64,000 bases of DNA, from the NCBI GenBank assembly GCA_002786065.1, contig NHNY01000004.1:744001-808000 (forward strand), written 5' to 3'. Of the stretch, positions 54,353 through 64,000 are shown piece after piece. The DNA comes from Microcyclospora pomicola. Lineage: Eukaryota; Ascomycota; Dothideomycetes; Capnodiales. The notes below the pieces were generated by a model. The model did not search any database and had not been told where the DNA came from. It was given only the letters and a program-made list of their open reading frames with translations. Numbering within the stretch: the first letter of the stretch is position 1; every line of letters starts with the position of its first letter. A program made the translations under genes and the position numbers.

Positions 54353-54935
54353 TTTACTGCCGTGCCAATGGAAGCTCGTCCAGCACGTTGGGCAGGGTGT
54401 TGCAGCTTGACTACGTAGTGAGTAGGTGAGGTTTGACAGCTAAAGGTACATGTATGTTTTAGGTTTAGGTGAGATTGAGTTTCGGATCTGTGCCGATATC
54501 TATTGTCTCCGCAATCGCTACAGTATCAGCTGCGTGAGCTGGTGACTTGCTAGCGACTGTATGTATGTTCGGATCTAGTCCACGACTGGAGTTCTCTTGG
54601 TGCTACAACCTACCAGCCTGCCACTTCTGGGTTCACGTGCGAGTAATCCTCATTCAAGGTCGTTCTGACACGTGGACATTCACATCAGCTGCTACCGGAC
54701 GGTGTAGCCTGTTGTGCTCGGCCTGTTGTCCCCGCCTTGCAGTGAGGTCTTGTGTTCTCTCCCGAGCAAACATCACCGTCACCTCACAACAGTGAAACCC
54801 TGTCTTCGGATCCTTCGTCTCGCGCATTCATGAACGCACTCCTCAGACAATCCTTCACACAGTCGATACGCCTGGGCTGAGCTGCAGCGCCTCGTAGCCC
54901 CGCACCCAACACCGATATCCACTACACCCTCAAAG
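54353..54935. other. Divergent promoter region between LIN1 and the Cdc34-like E2
   Basis: 583 bp between start codons on opposite strands. It has no coding signal. A GGTAGG/GAGGTTT-type run lies near 54420-54470. Confidence 0.4.
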
Positions 54936-55565
54936 ATGGCGGAGAAGATCTTGATGAACGAGTACAAGGGCCTGGCAAAGGAGACTTGGACAAACATCTC
55001 CCTGATCAATGAGAATGTCTTTGAGTGGAGCGTCGCACTTATCGTGCTCAACCCAGACTCGATCTACTATGGCGGCTACTTCAAAGCTATCATGAAGTTC
55101 CCGATAGACTACCCATACTCACCTCCCGACTTTCGGTTCGTGCGTCCGCTGTGGCATCCAAATGTTTACCCTGACGGACGGCTGTGTATCAGCATCCTCC
55201 ACCAGCCTGGCAATGATGCAATGAGTGGTGAGACCGCCGAAGAGCGCTGGAGTCCTGTGCAGCGTGTCGAGAGCGTACTCATCTCCGTCCTTTCGCTTCT
55301 TGACGATGCGGAAGTCAGCTCACCAGCGAACGTCGACGCCGGGGTGATGTTACGCCAGAACCCCAAAGCATACAAGGAACGTGTGACACAAGACAAGGAG
55401 AAGAGCAAAGAGGACATCCCAGCCGGCTTCGACATGCCAACACACGAGACTGCTTTCAGGAAAGTGGAGAAGGAGCCTGATCACTTCTCAATGAGCGACA
55501 GTGACGAGGAGATGTTCGACGATGACGAGGACATCGAGGATGTGGATGAGGACAACGACGAGTAG
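54936..55565 (+). CDS. CDC34: Ubiquitin-conjugating enzyme E2, Cdc34/Ubc3 type
   Basis: A single-exon ORF of 209 aa. The HPN motif (residues 74-76) precedes the catalytic Cys at about 84 (GRLCISILHQ). It carries the acidic 12-13 residue insertion after the active site (QPGNDAMSGETAEERW) that marks the Cdc34/Ubc7 class, and a long acidic C-terminal tail (SDSDEEMFDDDEDIEDVDED) that in Cdc34 binds the cullin of SCF. Together these favour Cdc34 over Ubc7. Cdc34 charges SCF ligases to degrade G1/S inhibitors. The intronless structure is unusual for an E2, but nothing suggests a missed exon, since the start MAEKILMNEYKGL matches the family. Confidence 0.88.
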   Translation: MAEKILMNEYKGLAKETWTNISLINENVFEWSVALIVLNPDSIYYGGYFKAIMKFPIDYPYSPPDFRFVRPLWHPNVYPDGRLCISILHQPGNDAMSGETAEERWSPVQRVESVLISVLSLLDDAEVSSPANVDAGVMLRQNPKAYKERVTQDKEKSKEDIPAGFDMPTHETAFRKVEKEPDHFSMSDSDEEMFDDDEDIEDVDEDNDE

Positions 55566-56019
55566 TATCATCATAGCGAAGGTTGCAGGGAACAGCAATC
55601 AGATCATCGGGCACGAAAGGGAACACGGATATCATTACAGCGTGGAGTTAGGGTTCTCATGCTCTTTGCTTTCAAGGGAGCATATTCTGGTTCCCTGCGG
55701 GTAGGGACAACCCAACTGGCATGATGGAGAGTAGATAGAAGCTCACCTCTCCAGACATCATACATCATCTCTGCCTTTGTATTCGTTTCACGTGTCGACA
55801 AGCTTGTTTGTTGTAGTGTTGATTTTATTGATGCCGTAAGTTGACGCTGGATTGTCACATGAAAAGTGGCAACGTCACCGTGGAAGCTCCATCTACGCTG
55901 CTACCTACATGACCTCTGCACCATAAGCAAACCGCTGATATACACCAAACGCCAAAATGTTACCTTCACTCATCCCATGATAGTCCTGTGGATGCCAGCG
56001 AACCGCTCATCAGCTCGCC
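55566..56019. other. Intergenic region between the E2 and UBA-protein genes
   Basis: About 450 bp. No gene seen. It holds the E2 3' end and the promoter of the next gene. Confidence 0.4.
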
Positions 56020-58558
56020 ATGGTGGAATTCACCTCCCGATTCTCCGACAGCGATCGCGCTGCATCTCCAACACCACCGCCCATTCCTCCGCGTCCAACC
56101 AGTCAGAAGATGGCGACTACTCCGAGGGAACCTCCAGAGCACCTGGTGAACTCGATGATGGAACTAGGATTGCCACGCGACCAGTGTATCAGATATCTTA
56201 AGGTACGCCTCCTCCTGTCTGCAAGGCCAGCCTGGAAGAGTGGGTTCACAACACGCACGAAAGCTAACCTGCTGAGCATGATAGGCTAAAAACCATGACA
56301 TCGCTGCTGCAACGGCTGCGTTGTTTGATGGTGAAGACATCTCAGCAATCGAACAATCGCGGACGTGGGACGATAGTTTGTTCAGCCACGATCCTGACCA
56401 GAACTTGCGAGCTCTAGGCACCACAGCGCCCAACACCCGCGAGCCATCTCCTGGCCGGGGAACCTTGCATCCGTCAAGTAAAGAGCAAGAAGATGCAGAT
56501 CTGATGGCGGCGTTGGCCGCGTCTCAAACATTTTCACAAGAGAGTGGTGTGATTCGTCAAGATGGGATGGAGACACAGTTCGGGCCAGCGACGAAGGCAC
56601 ACTATGATAATAGCCAATGGGCGATGGTCAGGACGTCGCAGGAGGCGATGAACGAGGTGATACCGGATGTGGATGTCGAAGGCAGGAAGTATGTTATAGG
56701 CGAGCCTCGCATGCTCAAGCAGGTGCCGGGAGGTGACTATATGGCGAACTTGATCACGATCATGCATGGGATCCCACTCGCGCGAGAGACGATGTTGATG
56801 CGTGAACACGTTCGTCCGAGCTATGGTCAGGATCCGGATTGGTGGAAGGGGCATTCGATCTCCATGCCGAAGATCGTGCACGTTGACGATGGCATGCCAG
56901 CAGAGAGACTGGATATCTACGACGATTTTACCGCAGAGGTGCAGCGGCTGATGGCAATGCTCGACTCCAGCTCGAGAGCTTATGTCAGTCCTGGAGCACT
57001 CACGCAAACGGAAGCCATCAAAAACGACAGCCCGGAGAAGACCAGATCGAAAACTCTGCTCGAGCTGTTCTTGTTTCAGTATCACCTCGCGATGAACGTC
57101 AAACTCCAGACATACTATCTATCAAAGCATCTATTCACATCCATCATCAAGTCGTCAGGTAATGATGATGATGATGTACCGGAATATCCTGTCTTTGATC
57201 TTCCAATCAATGGAACTTCAGAAGAGCCCACGGATCTTTACGAATCGTTAGACGACCTGCTTTGGAAAGGAGACAAAAGCGACATGGAGACTCCTGACCG
57301 GTACGTCGAATCGGCCGCGGATATACTAGTGATGCGACTTCATAATCATGGAGCTGATAAACTGGGTGCCTCGATCCCTGCAATGCTATACATGGATCGC
57401 TACCACAAGGATAAAATCAGCGTGACCCTTGGAATGCGCAAGGAAATAGCCAGTGCCAAAGAGCGAGCGAAGATGATTGAAAATGTCGAGAAGAAGCTAA
57501 CCATATGGAAACATCCCAAAACGAACGAACAAATGGATGCCAGAGCCATGCTCAAGTACACCCACGCCCACTTTTCCGGTGACCGTGAGACCAATGGCAC
57601 TCTGACATCAGGCAAAGCGCTTCCAAAGCCGCCACATCATGAGGAAGTGGCCCAGCAGCTGGCGGACGTGATGGCAAATATAGATGAGAAACTCGCGGCC
57701 CTGTCTGCTGAAAAGGAGAAAATACGGAAGCTTCTCAACGAGATGACCAAGACTCCCCTTCCTGGCACAGAGATACAGAACCTCAAGCATCGTTACCACC
57801 TTGTCGGAGCCTCTACCAAGCCAAACATCACCTATGTTCTGCAACGTGCCGAAGAAGACGATGACGACCTCAACGACATGCGGGACGATCAAGACTCGAC
57901 TCCGGACGGCATGCAATGGTGGCGACTCGAGTATCAGGTCAACCCGCACACTTCTGCTATGGGCTCGGCGCGAATTGAGCGTACCAAGACGCCAGACTAT
58001 GATGTGTACCGGGCTGTGGAGCTTGAACACAATTCTGCCCTGCTCGTATACGCTAGCGACGTCGCTATGGACGCGTCACAACAGGACGACACACTACCTC
58101 TCCCACTCAAGGAGTTTGTCGATCGTGATGATGCACTTTTCCGAGAAGAGCGCGAGACTGCTCTTCGCAACCCGCCACCTTACACCGGCCGAGCGTTCGA
58201 CTTCTCTGCCGACGATCACCAGCACATCCGTGAGTCGATTGAGCGACGCGGATCGATGGACAGCACACGTGCCGCAGGCGGCCACTCGCCTCCTTCGTAT
58301 GATGACGAGGTCTTTGAGAATAACGCGGCATTCGGTCTGCCACCAGGCCGGACCGGCTCATACGACTCTACGCACATGCAGCCTGAACCAGAGGTGGTGG
58401 AGATCCGGCTGGAAGACGTCGACGAAAAGTCACCGGACGTGGAGATGGTGGAGAAGGCCCCTGGTTCATTCGTTCAGCATGTGGAGAGCGGTGCGACTGG
58501 TGGCGATGCGATGCAGGAGAGTCAGGACCTGGGCACTGGAGGTAGTGGTGGGCGGTGA
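56020..58558 (+). CDS. UBA/UIM ubiquitin-binding protein, large fungal family
   Basis: Two exons (56020-56202 and 56285-58558) encode 818 aa; the start gccATGg has a strong context. The N-terminal UBA-like domain is split by the intron (VNSMMELGLPRDQCIRYLK then AKNHDIAAATAALFDG). A UIM-like helix follows (EQEDADLMAALAASQ), then a folded region (about 150-420) with NLITIMHGIPLARETMLMRE, then a coiled coil (VAQQLADVMANIDEKLAALS) and an acidic C-terminus. This is the order of fungal proteins annotated as ubiquitin interaction motif proteins, some compared with USP25/28. I see no Cys/His boxes of a deubiquitinase, so catalytic activity is unlikely. The partner is unknown. Confidence 0.78.
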
Positions 58559-59765
58559 TGATGGGCATGCAAGTGTTTGGACAGCACAGCTGATGGATGC
58601 TGCGTACTGTTCTGATGTAGCTACGCAACGCTTACATATACTTATCTTCATAGAGACGATTAATGGCAAAAGGCCATGGGCATCTGAGTGCCCTGTTGTG
58701 CATTCGGCTCACCTTTTCGGATTTCCACCCTCTGAATTCTGAGGCTTCTCGCTCATATACGAGCCGAGTGAACATCACCACTGCTCGCAACAATATCGCT
58801 GTTGGGTATCATGGAGAGGACTCCGTATTCAATCACACATCCCCAGTATGTACCAACACACGCATCTACAATGCCCAATGCCTAGGTACATGTATGCTCC
58901 GCGCATCGCCCGGATGTATCTTTCATGTTCGTCACGCCGACCTCGAAGACGCGAGAGGATACACTCAACGGGCACACGTGAAGCGACTGACCATCTCAGT
59001 ACAGACCTTACCTACTTCCTCTAATGCCTAACCAGATCAAAGGGTTGTGCTTCAGGACTTCCGCTAGCGGCGGAAACGTTCTGACCAATTGCGTTCGTGG
59101 GCGGTGTCTCAGCGGAAGTTAGATGCACTTCACCTCGTATAGCTGAGGGGACGGACTGCTGTATTCGCGCAGTGATACATGTACAGAAATTGCAGAGGCG
59201 TGGAGAATGATTGGCATAGAGGTTAAGGGCGAGGTGTGCTGAGGGAGGGGGGATTTGTCACGTCTACCGGCTAGTATGATGTTGTCTAGTAGGTACTCTC
59301 GACTCCGTTGAGTGGAATCTACTTCATGCGTGGAATCGCGAGGTGATGAGTAGGTAGGACGGCCAGGTCGCACCGTTCCGCATCTCAAATCTCAGTGCAG
59401 TGAGCCGTTGATGAGGGAGAAGAAACGTTGAGGACACATTTGTTCACACGAAGACCTGTGGTGGAATGTTTCATTCGTCTATTCCATACCTAGGGACAGT
59501 ATGTAGCTAGCAGACTGCAAAGGACCCATAGAGCTGCAGGCCACTCCTTCATTGGTTGCCCATATTTTCATCGTAGTGTGTACGCCCAATCCCTCTTGCC
59601 CTGCTGTGGTCCTTTAAGTCTGGAGACAGCGTTGTCGTAAGAAGGATGGAGGGAACGCAGAGATGAAAAGTTTCCGAGCTGGCTCGTTCAGATCGACGGA
59701 AGTTCTGAGAGGCTGCAGACCGCCTCGAGTATTCAGGGTATTGCTGCTTTCCATGTGAAGCTGTA
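58559..59765. other. Gene-free region of about 1.2 kb
   Basis: Between the UBA gene and the ankyrin gene (convergent). No frame looks real. Confidence 0.4.
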
Positions 59766-60644
59766 TCAATCAGATGCGATTTTGAGTTCGCCCCAATCGC
59801 GCACAGCAGCTACGGCGAGGCAGAATGGCTTGGTCTCCGTGTCGATCGTGGCACCTGCGTTGAGCAGCGTCTTCACAGCATCAGTGTTACCAATGAAGAT
59901 TGCAGCGTTCAGTGCGTTGCCCCAAGGGCCTCCTTGTGCGTTGACATCAGCACCATTTTCGATCAAGATATTGATAGCCTTGCTCTCAACTCGCGTGTGA
60001 TGACTATTACATGCCACTTGTAGTGCATGACCAAAATCTCCGCCATCTGCATCAACCTTAGCCCCGCTATCGATCAGGAGTTCCAGGACTGTGTCGTTCC
60101 CTGTGACGATCGCTGCTTGAAGTGGAGAACCGTACCAACCTCCTCGCAAGTCAATATCGGCCTTGTGTTGGAGCAATATTCGCACAATTCCCACGGATCC
60201 ACGGCGTGCTGCACTAGTGAGGATACTGCCGTTGCGGGCACAGACAGTATTTGGGTCTGCGCCGCCCTTCAGCAGTAGCATTGTGATCGCTTCGTTCTCA
60301 TATGCCACTGCTGCTTGAATTGCGCTGCCATGCGCTCGGCCCTTTCCTTGAGCATTAGCCCCATGTTCGAGCAGAAGCTTCACAAGTCCGATATCCTCGT
60401 ACACAGTGGCGATATAGATTGCGCTTTCATGGTCGCCATCATACTCGTCGAGATCTGCACCACCCGCGGCTAAGAGCTCCACGACCTCTGAGTGGCGTCC
60501 TCTGGCTGCGGCCTGAACTGCGCTGACGTTGCCGTTGCTGTGGGCATTTGGATCTGCGCCCTTGTCGAGCAGTAGCTTGACCAATCTTGCATCGCCTTCA
60601 GCTGATGCTGCATAGAGCGCAGCGCCGTACGGAGTTGTCGACAT
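59766..60644 (-). CDS. Ankyrin-repeat protein, possibly only the 3' exon
   Basis: An ORF of 292 aa consisting almost wholly of eight ankyrin repeats of 33-37 residues (for example SAIYIATVYEDIGLVKLLLE, SPLQAAIVTGNDTVLELLID). Repeat helices are intact, including LLLxxGAxxx turns. Directly before the ATG the minus strand reads GTGCTAATAACAATACAG, a good branch point and acceptor, so an upstream exon may exist and this may be the tail of a larger protein such as a NACHT-ankyrin type. I could not identify that exon. The role is unknown; ankyrin repeats bind proteins. Confidence 0.6.
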   Translation of the reverse strand: MSTTPYGAALYAASAEGDARLVKLLLDKGADPNAHSNGNVSAVQAAARGRHSEVVELLAAGGADLDEYDGDHESAIYIATVYEDIGLVKLLLEHGANAQGKGRAHGSAIQAAVAYENEAITMLLLKGGADPNTVCARNGSILTSAARRGSVGIVRILLQHKADIDLRGGWYGSPLQAAIVTGNDTVLELLIDSGAKVDADGGDFGHALQVACNSHHTRVESKAINILIENGADVNAQGGPWGNALNAAIFIGNTDAVKTLLNAGATIDTETKPFCLAVAAVRDWGELKIASD

Positions 60645-62655
60645 CCTGTATTGTTATTAGCACTCGGCTTCGTGCAAGTCTTCAACTGGAACTCCATGCG
60701 CTGGCTTGCCTTGTGGAGATGACAGCGACAGTCGTGTTAGCCGATTGATGTATCGGACAAGTTAAGAATTCCTGCATGGCCTTCAGGCGCTGGTCTCGTT
60801 GCGAGCAGCGTCAATACATTGCGGGCCGACGTTTAGCGTGGATTGTCTCAACTAGCGCGTATGGTATGGAGTGAAGTGAAGTGAGGTATATCCTACCAAG
60901 CAGACTTTTTGAAAGATAATTTCTGAAATCCAATTTCTGTTTGGATGTCGATTGCTGCATACCATTTTCCACTGCTAGATATCAGTTCTGACGAGAGTGA
61001 GAAGCATCATCGTACTTTCATGACGGGACTGAAGTCTGGACCTCAGAATGCTCGCTGATCCTCGAGCAGATGCCAAAACCTATTGGCCTGAAAGAAGCAT
61101 TAGCAGCTCATCGGAGAGTCATGGACTGTATTGCATCATGCAATGCTGCGCTCTACTGTCTCTCAAGGAGTTTTCCAGGCGATGTGTACTTTGGGCAAGA
61201 CCACGGGGTTCAAGCGATGCATGCCACCTCATCAATTGCAGCTGATCAAGAGTCGCAGTGGCCGCACTAGATCATGATTGAGCACAAGCCCGCACACATG
61301 CTGCCCACAGCGGCAGAGTGACGTCTGCGTAAGTGGCTTGATGGCACAGCATTGGTGAGAGAACATAAAGAACGGCCCTGGCTTTAGCATTGGACCGAGG
61401 GAGACTCAGGTACAGCACTGGAAGCGCATCGGGAGGTGCAGTGGGTGGCGTGTTGCGGTTCATGCACGGCTTCATGCAAGGCACCGCGGAGAGATCAGCT
61501 GGCAGGGCTGGGCCGGAGATGACTGAAGATGGGCGATGTTTGGTAGATACCGAGAGAGCCTCATATGGCTGTCAGACTCTGTGGATGCTGCGCATGGTCA
61601 AGCCAAGATTGTGGTGTGATGGAAGAGTCGAGATGCATCGTACAGGACGGGATCAGGTGATTGGAAAGAGGTCTGAGTCGGACGGGTGGACGGGTCGGGT
61701 ACCTGGAGGGCGCGTGACGAGCGGGCGACATCTGCAGGCGCGAGGGGCACCTGAAACCCGCAGCACGATCTTGAAACATCACACCTCGCTTGTTTGAGCA
61801 TGCCGAGAGTATACCACTGGTCGCAGTGGAGCGGGCCATCTGCAATGCACTACTACTGATGCTTGACACATACATTGGATGTAATGCATATGCGCCAGAA
61901 CACTCTGCTCATCTTGCATCACTGGCACCCTATATCCGACCTGTATTAATCACGTTGCGGGAGAGCGCCGTGTCTATTGAAAAGAGATTGGGAGCCCGGG
62001 GAAACGTGTTTATTGGGATGTCAGAACCTGTGTCCGCGGCGCAGCCCCGATACACGCCCCGGTAATTGATCTGATGCAGAGATGGAAGCAATCCGCCACT
62101 GGAATGTAGGGTAGATGGAGGACGAGCAGTCATATTGATCATACGAACGTAATAAGGTCGTATGTGATTGACCATTATATAGATGTACTGTACTGCATCG
62201 GAGGAGGTGCACAAGTTGGACGTGGGGAATTTAGCCGCCGGCCCTCTCAAGCGCTGCGCTCTCTGCCTCTCCCTTCTGCCCTGCCCGGTTTCGCTTCACT
62301 CCTCCGCCCACAGCTTCCCTCCTCCCCTTCACCTCACCTCCGTCCTCCATCCTCCACATCGTGCATCTTTCTTCATCCACTCGAGCAGGTTCTCGTCTTT
62401 TCGCTTCTGCCCCCGGCATCCGGTTCGACACATTCGCTACCCAACTCCTCCTTCGCGCTGCGCCCGTCCCACACGCCCCGCCGCTCTTAGACAATCCCCT
62501 CCGTCGTCAGGTACGGCGTTGGCCTGTCATCCGCCTCTTCGTCCGACTGCTCGCGCCCCTCAGTACTGCGCTGGATCGTTGTCTCGAGTGCTGCTCGCCC
62601 ACGCCCGCCCTGATCGCTGGTCCGCTCGACCGACCGACCCTCCGCCCAGCCGATC
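60645..62655. other. Long upstream region of STE12
   Basis: About 2 kb without a supported gene. The last ~400 bp are strongly pyrimidine-rich (leader). Long upstream regions are usual for regulated fungal transcription factor genes. Confidence 0.45.
61772..61778 (+). promoter_or_regulatory. Candidate pheromone response element (TGAAACA)
   Basis: TGAAACA is the consensus Ste12 site in yeast and lies about 880 bp before the STE12 start codon, suggesting possible autoregulation. A 7-mer occurs by chance often, so this is weak. Confidence 0.2.
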
Positions 62656-64000
62656 ATGTTCCCGTCGCACCAGCCCGCGCAGATGCCACCGCCGGCGCGA
62701 CACCAGCAGCAGCATCCGGTCGCGCCTGAGCAGTTCTTGATGGAGCAAGGAGTACAGCAGAGCTTGCCGCAAGACTCGGTCGTCGCATTGCAGCAGGTGG
62801 ACAACCGTATGTCGCGCTCCGCACGGGACCTATGTGCACAATCGCTGGTTGGAGATGTAAAACTGACCGTGCTCACGCAGTCAAATACTTTCTCATCTCT
62901 GCCCCGGTCGACTGGTCCCAAGACCAGTACATCCGTCGTTTCTTGCTGCCAACTGGTGAATATGTGTCTTGTGTTCTCTGGTATGCATGGTGGCCGGCAT
63001 GAATCAGCCAAACGCGTACTGACACCTGAACAGGAGCAATCTATTCCACATCTCTGGAACCGACATTGTACGATGCCTGGCGTTCCGTTTCCAGGCCTTT
63101 GGTCGTCCCGTGAAAAACTCGAAGAAATTCGAGGAGGGCATCTTCTCCGATCTACGCAATTTGAAGTCCGGCACCGATGCCTCGCTGGAAGAGCCCAAAA
63201 GCCCATTTCTCGATTTCCTTTACAAGAACAACTGCATCCGTACGCAGAAGAAGCAAAAGGTCTTCTACTGGTACAGCGTCCCGCACGACCGCCTTTTCTT
63301 GGACGCGCTTGAGCGCGATCTGAAGCGTGAGAAGCTGAACCAAGAAGCCACCACGGCAGCCGTCAGCGAGCCCGCGCTCTCCTTCCAGTTCGACTCTTCT
63401 CAGTCACTGTTCGAGCAACTTACCAAGGCTCAACAAAGTGACCAACCCAACTCTTCTTACAACAACCAGCCACAGTCCATGCCTGCATCGCACTCCAACT
63501 CCCCGGTTCTGCAGGGTAATGACTCCATGCCACCGCCCTCGATGTTCCCGCAGCAGCAAATGCAGCACAGTCAACCCCAACACCAGATGCCGATGCAGCA
63601 ACAACAGCCAGAATACATGCCAACCTCGACGATGTCTCAACACAGTATGCCACCAGCCATGCAAGATGAAGCTCTGACGCAAATGCCAACATACTCCCAG
63701 ATGGCGGCCCCCATGCCACCCATGCCTTCGCAGATTCAGCGAACACGTGAGCAGTCGGTCAACCCAGTTTTTGATCGCAATGGCTTTCCTCTGTCTCAAG
63801 TTGGGAACCGTCACAGCTCAATGCCTGCTTACATGGAGTATTCGCCCGCGCCTTCTTTCGTCTCCTCCCATTTCGAAGACTACAGCCAGCGCGGTGTTTC
63901 GTTCGAACCGCTTACGCCTCCTCAGCACGGCATGACAGCAGAGCCTGCGTACATCGCCAACGAAGACACCGGTCTCTATACTGCAATTCCAGAGAACACT
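62656..64000 (+). CDS. STE12: STE12-like homeodomain transcription factor (partial, runs off the right edge)
   Basis: Three exons so far (62656-62806, 62881-62980, 63034-64000), 406 codons to the window end with no stop. After a Gln/Pro-rich start comes the STE domain: LKYFLISAPVDWSQDQYIRR, VSCVLWSNLFHISGTDIVRC, KKFEEGIFSDLRNLKSGTD, FLYKNNCIRTQKKQKVFYWY, HDRLFLDALERDLKREK. This is the fungal Ste12/SteA DNA-binding domain, the target of the mating and filamentation MAP kinases. The following region is Gln/Met/Pro-rich and disordered. In filamentous fungi two C2H2 zinc fingers follow near the C-terminus; those would lie beyond this window. All junctions keep the frame. Confidence 0.94.

Noticed and set aside
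60470-60697. Short minus-strand ORF overlapping the ankyrin start
   Set aside because: Frame-shifted shadow of the ankyrin repeats; its first codons cover the presumed branch point and acceptor.
1-64000. CRISPR arrays, phage, plasmid or intact transposon sequences
   Set aside because: Looked for direct repeats with spacers, integrase/transposase motifs and terminal repeats; none seen in this eukaryotic window.

Overview
The window is nuclear DNA of a filamentous ascomycete (Pezizomycotina). The evidence is about 26 single-copy eukaryotic genes with introns of 50-95 nt that follow the fungal rules (GTRNGT donor, CTAAC or CTRAC branch point close to the acceptor), pyrimidine-rich leaders, and protein sequences of filamentous-fungal type (Urc1, Trm6, HapE, Ste12, Orc6). 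A Dothideomycete is my best guess, but it is only a guess. I saw no plasmid, viral, CRISPR or intact transposon sequence.

Layout. 1-2917: a partial gene with a mitochondrial-type N-terminus, head to head with ORC6. 4538-11561: a degradative and wall-remodelling stretch with a GPI-anchored exo-beta-1,3-glucanase (GH5), an intradiol ring-cleavage dioxygenase and a secreted GH92 mannosidase-like enzyme. 11562-13517: gene-free and partly AT-rich. 13518-19111: a conserved hypothetical, an F-box protein and cyclin H of TFIIH. 19469-23151: TRM6 (tRNA m1A58 methylation) convergent with URC1 (uracil catabolism). 23707-27397: a DUF7730-type protein, the elongation factor ELF1 and a hypothetical. 27920-35184: RHEB, BDP1 (Pol III TFIIIB), BRE1 (H2B ubiquitin ligase) and a tiny three-exon gene that I read as V-ATPase Vo subunit f. 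35503-42496: AP-2 mu, RPF1 (60S assembly) and a dual-start glycyl-tRNA synthetase. 44487-45414: HapE (NF-YC). 45415-49252: 3.8 kb without a gene, dense in ACCTTA/TAAGGT motifs and holding a degenerate tandem repeat. 49253-58558: a PIN4-like RRM protein, LIN1, a Cdc34-type E2 and a UBA/UIM protein. 59766-60644: an ankyrin-repeat protein. 62656 to the right edge: the N-terminal half of STE12.

How the genes fit together. Most are housekeeping genes for gene expression (ORC6, cyclin H, ELF1, BDP1, BRE1, HapE, LIN1, TRM6, RPF1, GlyRS) and signalling (RHEB, STE12, PIN4, CDC34). Several lie head to head with 70-600 bp between start codons: partial gene/ORC6, F-box/CCL1, BDP1/BRE1, subunit f/AP2M, RPF1/GRS1 and LIN1/CDC34. 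These gaps probably act as bidirectional promoters. I found no biosynthetic cluster and no clearly new system. The most useful results are gene models that simple ORF reading misses: the Vo subunit f gene, a 7-nt last exon, a frame-neutral intron, dual translation starts and a short upstream ORF.
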